64,000 nucleotides of DNA from Paracoccaceae bacterium (GCA_022763485.1 JALEGX010000097.1:1-64000); one strand, 5' to 3'. Shown: positions 24,885-35,145, counted from the first letter of the stretch. Notes: generated by a model not told the origin, from the sequence alone. Program-made: numbers and translations.

Positions 24885-26360
24885 ATGGTATCTCGCATCA
24901 TTCCAGTAGATCCGTTCGATTTGGTGATTTTCGGCGGAACCGGGGATCTGGCCCGGCGCAAGATTTTGCCCGCGCTGTTCCGCCGCTTTTGCGCCGGACA
25001 ATTTCCCGAAGGCGCCCGGATCATCGGCGCGGCACGCACCGACATGTCCCTGGCCGAATACCACGCGATGGTGGCCGTTGCGCTTAGCGAACATGCCGAA
25101 GGCCGCGAATGCGCGCCCGGCACCGTGGCCGAGTTTCTGAACCGCGTGATGTATGTGGCCACCGATGCCATGGGCGAGCAGGGCTGGTCCGCACTGTCGG
25201 ACCTGCTGAAACCCACGGCAAGCGAGCGTCAGAGCGTGTTCTATTTCTCTGTCGGTCCGCGCCTGTTTGGGGCGCTGGCGGAACGGCTGCACCTGCATGG
25301 GCTGGCGCATGAACACACGCGAATCGTCGTGGAAAAACCCTTTGGGCATGATCTGGAGTCGGCCAAGGCATTGAACGCGGTCCTAGCCGAGCATTTCGAT
25401 GAAAGCCAAGTGTACCGGATCGACCATTATCTGGGGAAGGAAACGGTTCAGAACCTGATGGCCGTGCGCTTTGGCAATATGCTGTTCGAACCGCTGTGGA
25501 ATTCCCAATACGTCGACCACATCCAGATTACCGTGGCGGAATCCGTCGGGATCACCGGGCGAGAGGAATATTATGACCGCGCGGGCGCCATGCGGGACAT
25601 GGTGCAGAACCACCTGATGCAGCTTCTGTGTCTGATCGCCATGGAGCCACCGGCCAAGTTCGACCCTGACGCGGTGCGGGACGAAAAGCTGAAGGTGATC
25701 CGGGCACTGGATCCGGTTCTGCCGCATCATATCGTGCGCGGGCAGTTCGAGGCCTGTCTGGATCCCGGTGATCCGCATCCCAGTTACCGGGGATCGGTGG
25801 GCAATCCCCGCAGCACCACCGAAAGCTATATTGCGCTGCGCACCCATATCTCGAACTGGCGATGGGCGGGGACGCCGTTTTACCTGCGCACCGGCAAGCG
25901 GCTGAAGGCCCGGTCGTCGGTGATCAACGTGATGTTCAAGGATGCGCCGCATTCGATCTTTGGCGAAGAAGCGGGCCGTCATGCCAATCTGCTGTCGATC
26001 CGCCTGCAGCCGAACGAAGGCATCACGCTGAAGGTGACGATCAAGGAACCGGGGCCGGGGGGGATGCGGCTGGTCGATGTGCCGCTGGACATGACCTTTG
26101 CCGAAGCGCTGGGTCCCGACGGTGAGGATCCGCCGGGGGCTTATGAGCGGCTGATCGTGGATGTAATCCGCGGCAACCAGACGCTTTTCATGCGCGGAGA
26201 CGAGGTGGAAGCGGCCTGGGGCTGGACCGATCCGATCATTGCGGGCTGGAACTCCCGCGGAGATGTGCCTAAACCTTATGCCAGCGGCAGCCCGGGTCCA
26301 ACCGACGCGGATCTGCTGATGCGTCGGGATGGGCGCGAATGGCGGGGAATAAATCCATGA
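24885..26360 (+). CDS. zwf: Glucose-6-phosphate dehydrogenase
   Basis: This 491-residue enzyme oxidises glucose 6-phosphate to 6-phosphogluconolactone with NAD(P). The coenzyme motif VIFGGTGDLARRK sits at residues 14-26, and the active-site signature YRIDHYLGKETVQN near 180. AGGACAGGGT precedes the ATG at 24885; the longer frame from 24834 adds no conserved residues. It heads the zwf-pgl-pgi operon that feeds the Entner-Doudoroff pathway, the main sugar route in roseobacters. Confidence 0.97.
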   Translation: MVSRIIPVDPFDLVIFGGTGDLARRKILPALFRRFCAGQFPEGARIIGAARTDMSLAEYHAMVAVALSEHAEGRECAPGTVAEFLNRVMYVATDAMGEQGWSALSDLLKPTASERQSVFYFSVGPRLFGALAERLHLHGLAHEHTRIVVEKPFGHDLESAKALNAVLAEHFDESQVYRIDHYLGKETVQNLMAVRFGNMLFEPLWNSQYVDHIQITVAESVGITGREEYYDRAGAMRDMVQNHLMQLLCLIAMEPPAKFDPDAVRDEKLKVIRALDPVLPHHIVRGQFEACLDPGDPHPSYRGSVGNPRSTTESYIALRTHISNWRWAGTPFYLRTGKRLKARSSVINVMFKDAPHSIFGEEAGRHANLLSIRLQPNEGITLKVTIKEPGPGGMRLVDVPLDMTFAEALGPDGEDPPGAYERLIVDVIRGNQTLFMRGDEVEAAWGWTDPIIAGWNSRGDVPKPYASGSPGPTDADLLMRRDGREWRGINP

Positions 26361-27028
26361 ATATTCAGGAATATCCGGATCGCGACATGCTGGCCATCGA
26401 CTTGGCCAACAAGCTGGCAGGGGAGCTTGAAACCCATCTGCTGCACAATGAAACCGCGTGTTTGGCTGTTCCGGGGGGATCAACGCCGGGTCCGATCTTT
26501 GACGATCTCTGTGCGGCGGATCTGGATTGGGCGCGCGTTCACGTGCTGCCGACAGACGAACGCTGGGTCCCGATGGATGATCCGCGCTCGAATGAGCGGC
26601 TGATCCGTGAGCGCCTGCTGGTCAATCGTGCCGCTGCGGCCCGTTTCCTGCCGCTGCATGTGCCGGCGCATGAACCGCAGGACGCGCTGGCCGAGATTGA
26701 AGCGCTGATCGTGCCCGAGCTGCCGATTTCGGTGCTCGTGCTGGGCATGGGCGAAGACATGCACACCGCGTCGCTGTTTCCGGGGGCGCCCGATCTGGCC
26801 AAGGCGCTTGGATCGGATGCGCCGATCCTGACCTTGCAGGCGCCCGAAACGCAGCCGGAACTGCGCGTCAGCCTGAGCGCGCGGATCCTTGATGGTGCAA
26901 TCTCCAAACATCTGGTCATCTACGGCGACCGCAAGCGGCAGGCGCTGGAGCGCGCCATGACATTGCCGCCCGAAGACGCCCCCATTCGGGCCGTGCTGTC
27001 CGAAACGACCGTGCATTGGGCGGAATAG
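26357..27028 (+). CDS. pgl: 6-phosphogluconolactonase
   Basis: This 223-residue lactonase hydrolyses the product of Zwf. Signatures are CLAVPGGSTPGPIFDDL near the N-terminus and HVLPTDERWVPMDDPRSNE. Its ATG overlaps the zwf stop (ATGA), so I reject the start six codons upstream. It is followed after 21 bp by pgi. Confidence 0.93.
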   Translation: MNIQEYPDRDMLAIDLANKLAGELETHLLHNETACLAVPGGSTPGPIFDDLCAADLDWARVHVLPTDERWVPMDDPRSNERLIRERLLVNRAAAARFLPLHVPAHEPQDALAEIEALIVPELPISVLVLGMGEDMHTASLFPGAPDLAKALGSDAPILTLQAPETQPELRVSLSARILDGAISKHLVIYGDRKRQALERAMTLPPEDAPIRAVLSETTVHWAE

Positions 27029-27049
27029 GATATTGGGGATCCCCGCGAT

Positions 27050-28657
27050 ATGTGGTCAAATCTGAAGTCCTTGCGCGATGCCCGCAAACGTCAGCGTATT
27101 GCGGAGCTGTTTCAGGCTGATCCGCACCGCGCGGGGCAGTTCAGCGTGATGCTGGACGACATGCTGTTTGACTACTCGAAAACCCTGATCGATGACGAAA
27201 TTCGCAGCGAACTGCTGAACCTGTGCGAGAAAGCTGCACTGGCGGAGCGGCGCGAAGCGATGTTCGCAGGGCAGCCGATCAATGAGACCGAAAACCGGGC
27301 GGTGCTGCACACGGCGCTGCGCGATCCGGACGGCGATCCGCTGGAGGTTGAGGGCGAAGATATCCGGGTCGAAATCCGCCACACGCTGGACCGGATGCGC
27401 GCGTTTGCAACCGATGTGCGCGCAGGCAACCGCAGCGGCGCGGGCGGCGCGTATACCGATGTGGTCAATATCGGCATCGGCGGTTCCGATCTGGGGCCGA
27501 TGATGGTTGCCAATGCGCTGTCGCCTTATGCGGACGGTCCCCGGTGCCATTTCGTGTCCAACATCGATGGCGCCCATCTGCATGACACGCTGGCCGGGCT
27601 GGATCCTCAACGCACGCTGGTGATTGTTGCCTCCAAAACGTTTTCAACCGTCGAAACCATGACCAACGCGCGCAGCGCCCGGGCGTGGATGGAACAGGGC
27701 GGCGGTGATCCCACGCAGCAGTTTGCTGCGCTGTCCACAGCGCTGGACCTGACGGCGGACTTCGGTATCGCCGATGATCAGGTGTTTGGCTTCGGCAATT
27801 GGGTCGGCGGGCGCTACTCGGTCTGGGGTCCCATCGGGCTCAGCGTGATGCTGGCCGTGGGCGCGGATGATTTCGACGCCTTCCTGGCCGGTGGCAAGGC
27901 GATGGATGACCATTTCCGCTCGGCCCCCTGGGATCGGAACATGCCGGTGCTGCTGGCGCTCGTTGGGCTTTGGCACCACCAGGTCTGTGGCTATGGCACC
28001 CGCGCGGTGCTGCCCTATGACCAGCGGCTGGTCCAGCTTCCCGACTATCTGCAACAGCTTGAGATGGAATCTAACGGCAAGTCCGTAGCGCTGAGCGGGC
28101 GGCGGTTGCGTCATGTGTCCGGGCCGGTGGTCTGGGGGCAGGCCGGGACCAACGGGCAACATGCATTCTACCAGTTGCTGCATCAGGGCACCAGCGTGGT
28201 GCCGTGTGAGTTCCTGGTCGCAGCGCAGGGACATGAACCGGATCTGACGCATCATCATGAGCTGCTGGTCGCCAATTGCCTGGCCCAGTCCGAGGCGCTG
28301 ATGCGGGGGCGCACGCTGGCTGCGGCACGGGCCCGTATGCGGGCCGCGGGCCTGTCCGGTGCGGAACTGGAGCGTCAGGCCCGCCATCGCGAGTTCCCCG
28401 GCAACCGCCCTTCGGTGACCATGATCTACCCCAAGCTGACGCCCTTTGTGCTGGGGCAGATCGTGTCGCTTTATGAACACCGGGTCTTTGTCGAAGGCGT
28501 GATCCTTGGGATCAACTCCTTTGACCAATGGGGTGTGGAGCTTGGCAAGGAGCTTGCCAAGTCGCTGGAGCCTGTTCTGTCGGGTGAAAAACCGGCCTCC
28601 GGGCGCGACGGGTCCACCGCCGCCCTGGTGGATTATGTCCGCCGCTTTCGCGACTGA
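27050..28657 (+). CDS. pgi: Glucose-6-phosphate isomerase
   Basis: This 535-residue isomerase interconverts glucose 6-phosphate and fructose 6-phosphate. Signatures are VVNIGIGGSDLGPMMV, the conserved SKTFSTVETMTNA, and GVELGKELAKSLEPVL at the C-terminal end. It is the last gene of the zwf-pgl-pgi operon. No terminator is evident in the 13 bp before the converging thioesterase gene. Confidence 0.97.
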   Translation: MWSNLKSLRDARKRQRIAELFQADPHRAGQFSVMLDDMLFDYSKTLIDDEIRSELLNLCEKAALAERREAMFAGQPINETENRAVLHTALRDPDGDPLEVEGEDIRVEIRHTLDRMRAFATDVRAGNRSGAGGAYTDVVNIGIGGSDLGPMMVANALSPYADGPRCHFVSNIDGAHLHDTLAGLDPQRTLVIVASKTFSTVETMTNARSARAWMEQGGGDPTQQFAALSTALDLTADFGIADDQVFGFGNWVGGRYSVWGPIGLSVMLAVGADDFDAFLAGGKAMDDHFRSAPWDRNMPVLLALVGLWHHQVCGYGTRAVLPYDQRLVQLPDYLQQLEMESNGKSVALSGRRLRHVSGPVVWGQAGTNGQHAFYQLLHQGTSVVPCEFLVAAQGHEPDLTHHHELLVANCLAQSEALMRGRTLAAARARMRAAGLSGAELERQARHREFPGNRPSVTMIYPKLTPFVLGQIVSLYEHRVFVEGVILGINSFDQWGVELGKELAKSLEPVLSGEKPASGRDGSTAALVDYVRRFRD

Positions 28658-28670
28658 ACGGCAAGCCCGA

Positions 28671-29147
28671 TCAGTTTGACGGGCGCGCGCCGTCCAGTTC
28701 GATGAATTGCTGGCACAGGCTTTCCGGGATCGGGTAGCCCGATGCCCCGTCCGGGCTGCGCAGAACCACGACACCGTCCAACGTACAGCGCAGATCTCCG
28801 GACCAGATCTGTTGTTGAATCGAATAGGAGGTGTTGCGGAAGGCGGTCACCCGCATGGTGGTGACATAGTCTTCGTCAAGCAGCATTTCCTTGATGTAAT
28901 GGACATTGGCGTTCCGCAGCACGGTCCTGGGCGCAGGCATATCTGCAAAATGCGGCGCACAAAGCTGATCGAAATAGACAACGCGTGAACTCTCGAACCA
29001 GCTCATGTAAGCCTTGTTGTTGACGTGGTTCAACACGTCGATCTCGCTGAAACGAACCTTGTCGGCCATCGCCATCGGTTGGGCCGTTTCCAGCCCGAAA
29101 TCCAGTTGCTGGGTGGGGGTGAGCGGTATGAGGTAAGGGATCGTCAT
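28671..29147 (-). CDS. Acyl-CoA thioesterase, 4HBT hotdog fold
   Basis: This 158-residue hotdog-fold protein has the catalytic-type motif VRFSEIDVLNHVNNKAYMSW near residues 31-50, in which the aspartate is characteristic of the 4-hydroxybenzoyl-CoA thioesterase family. It should hydrolyse an acyl-CoA; the chain type is unknown. It ends 13 bp from pgi in the opposite direction and starts 64 bp after the SHMT-like gene. Confidence 0.82.
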   Translation of the reverse strand: MTIPYLIPLTPTQQLDFGLETAQPMAMADKVRFSEIDVLNHVNNKAYMSWFESSRVVYFDQLCAPHFADMPAPRTVLRNANVHYIKEMLLDEDYVTTMRVTAFRNTSYSIQQQIWSGDLRCTLDGVVVLRSPDGASGYPIPESLCQQFIELDGARPSN

Positions 29148-29211
29148 GTCAAATGGCTAGCGCCTGCATTCCGCTCGGGCAAGAGGGGCATCACGTCACA
29201 TCCCCCTGATG

Positions 29212-30528
29212 TCACGAAATGAAATGGATCCGGTCAAAGCTGCGCCGCCAGTCTGAAACCTCGGGCAGCAGGGCTTCGGGGTCGGGCCGGCGCAGCGCTT
29301 GTGCGATCAGCGCAGCCATCCGGTCCGCGTCCTGCGCCGTCACACCCCAGCGCACAAGTTCCGGCGTGCCAATGCGCAGCCCGTTCATGTCGCCCGGCAC
29401 CTCGGCCAGGGGCAGGCCGATACCGCAGGTCAGGAAGCCGGCTTTGCGCAACTGTCGGGACGCGTGCTGCCCGCCGCCAAGCGGCGCGGCCTCGAGCGCA
29501 AACTGATGCGACCGGGTGAACCCTTGCGGGGACGAAAAGACCGGCAGGCCCTCGGCCGCGAGCGCTTGGGCCAAAGCCCGCGCGGTGGTGATCATTTCGG
29601 CGGCATAGGCCTGCCCGTGATCCCGCCAGTCCAGCAGGGTTACCGCAAGGGCTGCCGACTTGGCCGCATCGAAGTTGGCGGTCATTCCCGGAAAGGCGAT
29701 GGCGTCCAGACGTTGGGCAATATCGGCCTCATTGGTGACGATCAGCCCCCCGGCCGGGCCGCCCAGGCTTTTGTAGGTGCTCATGGTCATCAGATGCGCA
29801 CCTTCGGACAGGGGATTGCGCCAGGCCTTGCCCGCGATGATGCCGCATTGATGCGCCGCATCGAACAAGAGTTTTGCCCCCACGGCGTCCGCAATGGCGC
29901 GGACCTCACGCACCGGATGTTCATGGAGGTTCAGGCTGCACCCAAGGGTGATCAGAGCGGGTTTTTCCTGCTCGGCCAGCTGCGCCAGCGCCTCGACATC
30001 GACGGTATAGCCGTCTGCGGACACCGGCGCGTTGACGATGCGCAAACCGAACAACCCGGCACAGCCCGCGTCATGATGGGTGACATGCCCGCCGATGGAG
30101 GCCGGAGGCGCGATGATCGTGTCACCGGGGTTGCAGAGGGCCATGAAGCCAAAGAGATTGGCCAGAGCGCCAGACGGCACCCGAATTTCCGCAAAACGCG
30201 CCTCAAACACCTCAGCGGCCAGGGCGGCACAGATGACCTCGATCTCTTCGATGGCCTCCAGCCCGGTCTCATATTTGTTACCGGGGTATCCCAGCGACGG
30301 GCGAGAGCCCAGACCGCTGGCCAGCAGCGCCTCGGCGCGGGGATTCATCACATTGGTCGCGGGGTTCAGGTTGAAACACTCGCGTTCATGAATGGTGCGG
30401 TTGCCCTCTGCCAGTTCGGCAATCCGCTGTTGCAACGCGACGCTGGACGCCCCGTCGGTTTCAGAGGCGATTTTCTGCACCAGGGTTTCGGATGCGGTGG
30501 GCACCCATGTGCGCGGGGCAAGGGACAT
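29212..30528 (-). CDS. Divergent SHMT-like PLP enzyme
   Basis: This 438-residue fold-type I PLP enzyme has the serine hydroxymethyltransferase layout: NPATNVMNPRAEALLASGLG, an LGYPGNKYETG-like block, GAKLLFDAAHQCGIIAGKAW, and the PLP lysine in MSTYKSLGGPAGG. True SHMT has T-T-H-K-T-L-R-G-P-R-G at the lysine; here the histidine is tyrosine and both arginines are lost. The folate or serine chemistry may therefore be changed. Candidates are a 2-methylserine or 3-hydroxy amino-acid aldolase. AAGGAG lies 7 nt before the ATG at 30528. Housekeeping glyA must be elsewhere. Confidence 0.75.
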   Translation of the reverse strand: MSLAPRTWVPTASETLVQKIASETDGASSVALQQRIAELAEGNRTIHERECFNLNPATNVMNPRAEALLASGLGSRPSLGYPGNKYETGLEAIEEIEVICAALAAEVFEARFAEIRVPSGALANLFGFMALCNPGDTIIAPPASIGGHVTHHDAGCAGLFGLRIVNAPVSADGYTVDVEALAQLAEQEKPALITLGCSLNLHEHPVREVRAIADAVGAKLLFDAAHQCGIIAGKAWRNPLSEGAHLMTMSTYKSLGGPAGGLIVTNEADIAQRLDAIAFPGMTANFDAAKSAALAVTLLDWRDHGQAYAAEMITTARALAQALAAEGLPVFSSPQGFTRSHQFALEAAPLGGGQHASRQLRKAGFLTCGIGLPLAEVPGDMNGLRIGTPELVRWGVTAQDADRMAALIAQALRRPDPEALLPEVSDWRRSFDRIHFIS

Positions 30529-30797
30529 GATCGGCTCCTTCTTGGTTTCCCCGATCCTGCGAGCAGACGACCGGGGGCGCAAACCCTAATTCGCCCGATT
30601 GTAACGGGGAACGTGGCGGAACCGGTGGTCCGCTTGCCTTGGCGCCGGGTCACCCCATCATCTTGGCGGGCAAGCGGTTGAAAATTGTGTGATCTTGGGT
30701 CAGTCTCGACGGAAAGAGGCAGGGGGAACGTTCAACTCCATTCCACCTGTCGTTGCACAGAATTCATCGACACAGTCTGTTCAAAAAGGGCCCCTAA
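30529..30797. other. Divergent intergenic region, no gene seen
   Basis: The 269 bp between the SHMT-like gene and the RND operon hold the promoters of both. I see no convincing -35/-10 pair, RNA gene or operator, and no adjacent TetR-type regulator gene. Confidence 0.4.
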
Positions 30798-31958
30798 ATG
30801 CCGCAGATTTCACGTCTCTCACATTCTCTTGGTTCCCGGTTCGCCAGCAGCGTGGCCGCAAGCGCGGTGATCCTGTCGCTGGCCGGGCCGGTCGCTGCCC
30901 AGCAACAGGGGCAACAGGCACCGAAAGTCACCATCGCTGCGGCCGCCGCCCGCGACATCGTTCAGCACGCCAGCTTCATCGGCCGCGCCGAAGCCATCGA
31001 CAAGGTGGACGTGATGGCGCGGGTGAACGGGTTTCTGGAAGAGACGCTGATCCATGACGGGGCGGAGGTCGGGCAGGGGGATCTGCTGTTCCGGATCGAG
31101 GACAGCAATTACTCCGCCATTCTTGAAGCGCGTCAGGCGACCCTGGCCAAGGCCGAGGCGAACCTGCAGCTGGCGTCTCTGGAACTGGCCCGCAAGATTG
31201 AGCTGTTCGAGCGTGGCTCGGTGCCCGAAGCGGAACGCGACAGTGCCCGCGCCAATGAGCTGGTCGCCGAGGCCGAGGTTCGCTCGGCCCAGGCTGCAAT
31301 CCGGCAGGCGGAACTGGACCTGAGCTATACCACGATCCACGCCCCCTTTCCGGGCCGGGTTGGCCGGATACAGGTGTCCACCGGCGATGTGGTGGCGCCC
31401 GGTGGGGCCGCGCTGGTCAGCCTGGTGCGGGAAACGCCGATCTATGTGGCCTTTTCGCTGAACGAGAAGCAGTTCATCGACATCATGGAAGAGCTGGGCA
31501 CCGACCCGGAAGGCATGTCCCAGGATGAAAATCGCCCGGATGTGCATGTGACCCTACCAAATGGGTCCGTGCTGGATGAAACTGGTGAGATCGTGTTTCT
31601 GGACAACCGCATTGATCCGGCCACCGGCAGCATCACCCTGCGGGCAGAGTTTCCCAATGACAAGCGGCTGCTGGTCGACGGGGCCTTTGTGCAGGTCAGC
31701 ATCGAAGCGCCCGAAGCCGTATCCCGCATCGTGATTCCGCAGGCGGCGTTGCAGCGCGATCAGAAGGGCGATTTCGTGCTGATCGTCGGGGCGCAGCAGA
31801 CGGTGGAGCAACGCCATGTCACCACCGGTGAGCAGATCGGGACGGAAATCGTGATCACCGAAGGTCTGCAGGCCGGGGAAAGCGTGATTGTCGAAGGGCT
31901 GCAGCGGGTGCGCCCCGGCATTGCCGTCAACGCCGTGCTGGCCACTGTCGAGGACTAA
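30798..31958 (+). CDS. RND efflux membrane-fusion protein
   Basis: This 386-residue periplasmic adaptor of the AcrA/MexA family has an N-terminal export signal ending near residue 35 (SLAGPVAAQQQ). A lipoyl-like half motif lies around 66-86, an alpha-helical hairpin at about 105-165, the second lipoyl half near 175 (FPGRVGRIQVSTGDVV), then beta-barrel and membrane-proximal domains. It would link the RND pump encoded 6 bp downstream to a TolC-type channel, which is not in the window. Confidence 0.92.
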   Translation: MPQISRLSHSLGSRFASSVAASAVILSLAGPVAAQQQGQQAPKVTIAAAAARDIVQHASFIGRAEAIDKVDVMARVNGFLEETLIHDGAEVGQGDLLFRIEDSNYSAILEARQATLAKAEANLQLASLELARKIELFERGSVPEAERDSARANELVAEAEVRSAQAAIRQAELDLSYTTIHAPFPGRVGRIQVSTGDVVAPGGAALVSLVRETPIYVAFSLNEKQFIDIMEELGTDPEGMSQDENRPDVHVTLPNGSVLDETGEIVFLDNRIDPATGSITLRAEFPNDKRLLVDGAFVQVSIEAPEAVSRIVIPQAALQRDQKGDFVLIVGAQQTVEQRHVTTGEQIGTEIVITEGLQAGESVIVEGLQRVRPGIAVNAVLATVED

Positions 31959-31964
31959 TCGCCC

Positions 31965-34900
31965 ATGTTCTCATCCATTTTCATTTCGCGCCCGAAAATG
32001 GCGATTGTCATTTCGCTGGTGCTGACTGTCATGGGGGTGATCGGCTATGTCTCGCTGCCGGTTGCACAATTCCCTGAAATCACGCCGCCCGTGGTCAGCG
32101 TGAATGCGAATTACACCGGGGCCAATGCCGAAACAGTGGAACAGGCCGTCGCCGCGCAGATCGAAGCGCAGGTGAACGGGGTGGACGACATGATCTACAT
32201 GTCCTCGACCTCGTCGGACAACGGTGGCTATTCGCTGTCTGTGACCTTCGAAGTGGGCACCGACGCGGATATTGCCGCGGTGAACGTGCAGAACCGGGTG
32301 GCACAGGCCATGGCAGGTCTGCCTGCCGAGGTGACCAGCGCCGGTGTGGTGACGCAGAAGGCCAGCTCCAACATGCTGATGGTGGCGGCGCTGACCTCTC
32401 CGGGCGGCAGCTATGATGAGGTGTTCCTGTCGAACTATGCCTCGATCAACATCAAGGACGCGCTCAGCCGGATCGAAGGGGTCGGGCGCGCGGATGTGCT
32501 GACCGATCTGGAATATGCCATGCGGATCTGGATGGATCCCGAACGGATGGCGGGGCTTGGTATTGCGCCAAGTGACGTGATCGGCGCGGTGCGCGAACAG
32601 AATATCGAGGTCTCTGCCGGTCAGATCGGCTCGCCTCCGGTGCCCGGCGATCAGACGTTCCAATACACGCTGAAATCGCAGGGACGGCTCAGCTCGGTCG
32701 AGGAGTTCGAGAACATCGTCATCCGCAGTGGCGAGGCCGGAGCGGTTGTCCGGCTGAGCGATGTGGCGCGGATTGAGCTGGGCGCGCAGTCCTACTTCAG
32801 CTCGGGCTACCTGAACGGGGCGCCTGCAACCATTCTGGCGGTCTATCAGGCGCCGGGGGCCAACGCGTTGAGCGTGGCTGAAAAGGTCAAGGCAGAGCTG
32901 GACCGCCTGTCGCTGTCCTTCCCCGAAGACGTCACCTATGCGGTGCCCTTTGACAGCACCAAATTCGTGGAACAATCCCTCAATGACGTGATTTCCACGC
33001 TGGTGCTGACCTTTGTTCTGGTGGTGTCTGTGGTCTTTGTCTTCCTGGGCAGCTTCCGCGCGACGCTGATCCCGATGGTGGCCATTCCAGTGTCCCTGGT
33101 TGGGACCTTTGCGTTCCTGCTGGCCTTTGGCATGTCGCTGAACACCATTTCCCTGTTTGCGCTGGTGCTGGCCATCGGCATCGTGGTTGATGACGCGATC
33201 GTCGTGGTCGAAAACGTCGAACGCCTGATCGCCGATGAGGGCCTGTCCCCGGCCGATGCCACGCGCAAGGCGATGGGGCAGATCACCGGGCCGGTGATTG
33301 CCACCACGCTGGTTCTGCTGGCGGTCTTTGTGCCGGTCACCTTCATGCCGGGCATCACAGGACAGCTGTATTCCCAGTTCGCCATCACCATTTCGACGGC
33401 GGTTGTGATCTCATCCATCAACGCGCTGACACTGTCGCCCGCCCTGTGTGCCATTGTCCTGCGCCCGCGCTCGGGTCCGCCCAAGGGGCTGCTGGCGCTG
33501 TTTGAGCGGATGATTTCCGGCGTGCGTGGTGGATATCTGGGCATCGTGCGACGCCTGTTGCGCCTGCCGGTGCTGGGGCTGGTGATCATCCTGGCTGCCG
33601 GGGGCGGCATGGGGGGCATCTTCGCCTCCACTTCGCAGGGCTTCCTGCCGTCTGAGGACAATGGCTATCTGTTCGTGGACCTGCAACTGCCGGATGCGGC
33701 GGCGCTGAACCGGACCGAAAAAGTGTCCGAACGGGTGCGCGAACAGCTGCAACAGCTTCCGGGCGTCGAGAACACGGTTCTGGTCAACGGGTTCAGCATG
33801 TTGAACGGCGGTCTGCCAAACGGGGCGATGATCATCGTCACCCTGAAGCCCTGGGATGAGCGGACCACGCCTGAGCTGAGCGCGCAGGGCGTGCTGGGCC
33901 GGATCTATGGCGTGGTCAACCAGGAGGCCGCGGCCTCCATCGTGGCCTTCAACCCGCCGCCGATCAACGGGCTGGGCATGAGCGCCGGTGTGGAAATGCA
34001 GGTGCAGCAGACTGGCGGCGGCTCGCCACAGGATCTGGCCGCGGCGCTTGGATCGCTGGTCTATGCCGCCAACCAGAACCCCGCCATCGCGCAGTCCTAC
34101 ACCACCTTCCGGGCCAATGTTCCGCAGGTTTTCGTGGATCTGGACCGTGAGAAAGCCAAGGCGCTCAATGTCTCGATCTCGGAAGTGTTCCAGACCATGC
34201 AGGCGCAGCTGGGGTCGGTCTATATCAACGATTTCAATATCTTCGGACGTGTTTATCGGGTGATGGCACAGGCCGAGGGATCCTATCGGGACAAGATCGA
34301 AGATATCGGCAACCTCTATGTGCGCTCCAATTCGGGTGACATGGTTCCGCTGGCCACGCTGATTGACGTGGAAAACGTGCTGGGCCCGGTTCTGCTGAAA
34401 CGGCACAACCTGTTCCGCTCGGGCACCGTGACCGCCGTGCCTGCGGCGGGGCTGTCCACCGGGGATGCGATCCGGGTGATGGAGGAAGCCGCCGCAACCG
34501 CGCTGCCGCCCGGCTACAGCTTTGAATGGACCGGCACGGCGCAGCAGCAACAGGGCTCTGCCGGGATGGTACAGCTGATCCTGGCGATGGCGCTGTTGTT
34601 CGGCTACCTCTTCCTGGTGGCGCAATACGAAAGCTGGACCATGCCGGTGGCCATTCTTCTGTCGGTGGTGGTGGCGCTCTTCGGGGCTGTGGCAGCGGTG
34701 GCTGCCGTGGGCAGCGACATCAACCTCTATACCCAGATCGGGATGATCATGCTGATCGGCCTGGCCTCAAAGAATGCGATCCTGATCGTCGAATTTGCCA
34801 TGGCGCAACGGGCCGAGGGCAAGTCGATCTTCGAGGCCGCTTCGGAAGCCGCGCACCAGCGGTTCCGCGCCGTGATGATGACAGCGCTGTCCTTCCTGCT

Positions 34901-35075
34901 GGGCGTGGTGCCGCTGTTGGCGGCCTCGGGCGCCGGGGCGGCCAGCCAGAAGGCCATCGGCGTTGCGGTCTTTGGCGGGATGCTGGCGGCGACGGTGCTG
35001 GGGGTGATCGTGGTGCCTGTGCTCTATGCCTTCATGCAGGGGATGCGGGAGCGGGTGAAGGGGCTCTTCGCCTGA
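31965..35075 (+). CDS. RND efflux pump permease, AcrB type
   Basis: This 1036-residue inner-membrane proton/drug antiporter is of the HAE1 family. The proton-relay aspartate pair lies in helix 4 (AIGIVVDDAIVVVENVERL) and the matching lysine in LASKNAILIVEFAMAQ. Two large periplasmic loops are present at the usual places, and the length is normal. It forms an operon with the adaptor gene and ends at a strong terminator. Substrates cannot be deduced. Confidence 0.95.
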   Translation: MFSSIFISRPKMAIVISLVLTVMGVIGYVSLPVAQFPEITPPVVSVNANYTGANAETVEQAVAAQIEAQVNGVDDMIYMSSTSSDNGGYSLSVTFEVGTDADIAAVNVQNRVAQAMAGLPAEVTSAGVVTQKASSNMLMVAALTSPGGSYDEVFLSNYASINIKDALSRIEGVGRADVLTDLEYAMRIWMDPERMAGLGIAPSDVIGAVREQNIEVSAGQIGSPPVPGDQTFQYTLKSQGRLSSVEEFENIVIRSGEAGAVVRLSDVARIELGAQSYFSSGYLNGAPATILAVYQAPGANALSVAEKVKAELDRLSLSFPEDVTYAVPFDSTKFVEQSLNDVISTLVLTFVLVVSVVFVFLGSFRATLIPMVAIPVSLVGTFAFLLAFGMSLNTISLFALVLAIGIVVDDAIVVVENVERLIADEGLSPADATRKAMGQITGPVIATTLVLLAVFVPVTFMPGITGQLYSQFAITISTAVVISSINALTLSPALCAIVLRPRSGPPKGLLALFERMISGVRGGYLGIVRRLLRLPVLGLVIILAAGGGMGGIFASTSQGFLPSEDNGYLFVDLQLPDAAALNRTEKVSERVREQLQQLPGVENTVLVNGFSMLNGGLPNGAMIIVTLKPWDERTTPELSAQGVLGRIYGVVNQEAAASIVAFNPPPINGLGMSAGVEMQVQQTGGGSPQDLAAALGSLVYAANQNPAIAQSYTTFRANVPQVFVDLDREKAKALNVSISEVFQTMQAQLGSVYINDFNIFGRVYRVMAQAEGSYRDKIEDIGNLYVRSNSGDMVPLATLIDVENVLGPVLLKRHNLFRSGTVTAVPAAGLSTGDAIRVMEEAAATALPPGYSFEWTGTAQQQQGSAGMVQLILAMALLFGYLFLVAQYESWTMPVAILLSVVVALFGAVAAVAAVGSDINLYTQIGMIMLIGLASKNAILIVEFAMAQRAEGKSIFEAASEAAHQRFRAVMMTALSFLLGVVPLLAASGAGAASQKAIGVAVFGGMLAATVLGVIVVPVLYAFMQGMRERVKGLFA

Positions 35076-35100
35076 TCCGCAGCGCCGCAACCGGGCAAAC

Positions 35101-35145
35101 AAAAAGCCCCGCAGCCTGTCATGGGCTGCGGGGCTTTCTTTTTGC
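35101..35145. terminator. Strong bidirectional terminator
   Basis: AGCCCCGCAGCC (35105-35116) pairs with GGCTGCGGGGCT (35124-35135), flanked by AAAAA on the left and TTCTTTTT on the right. It serves the RND operon and the converging molybdoenzyme operon. Confidence 0.9.
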
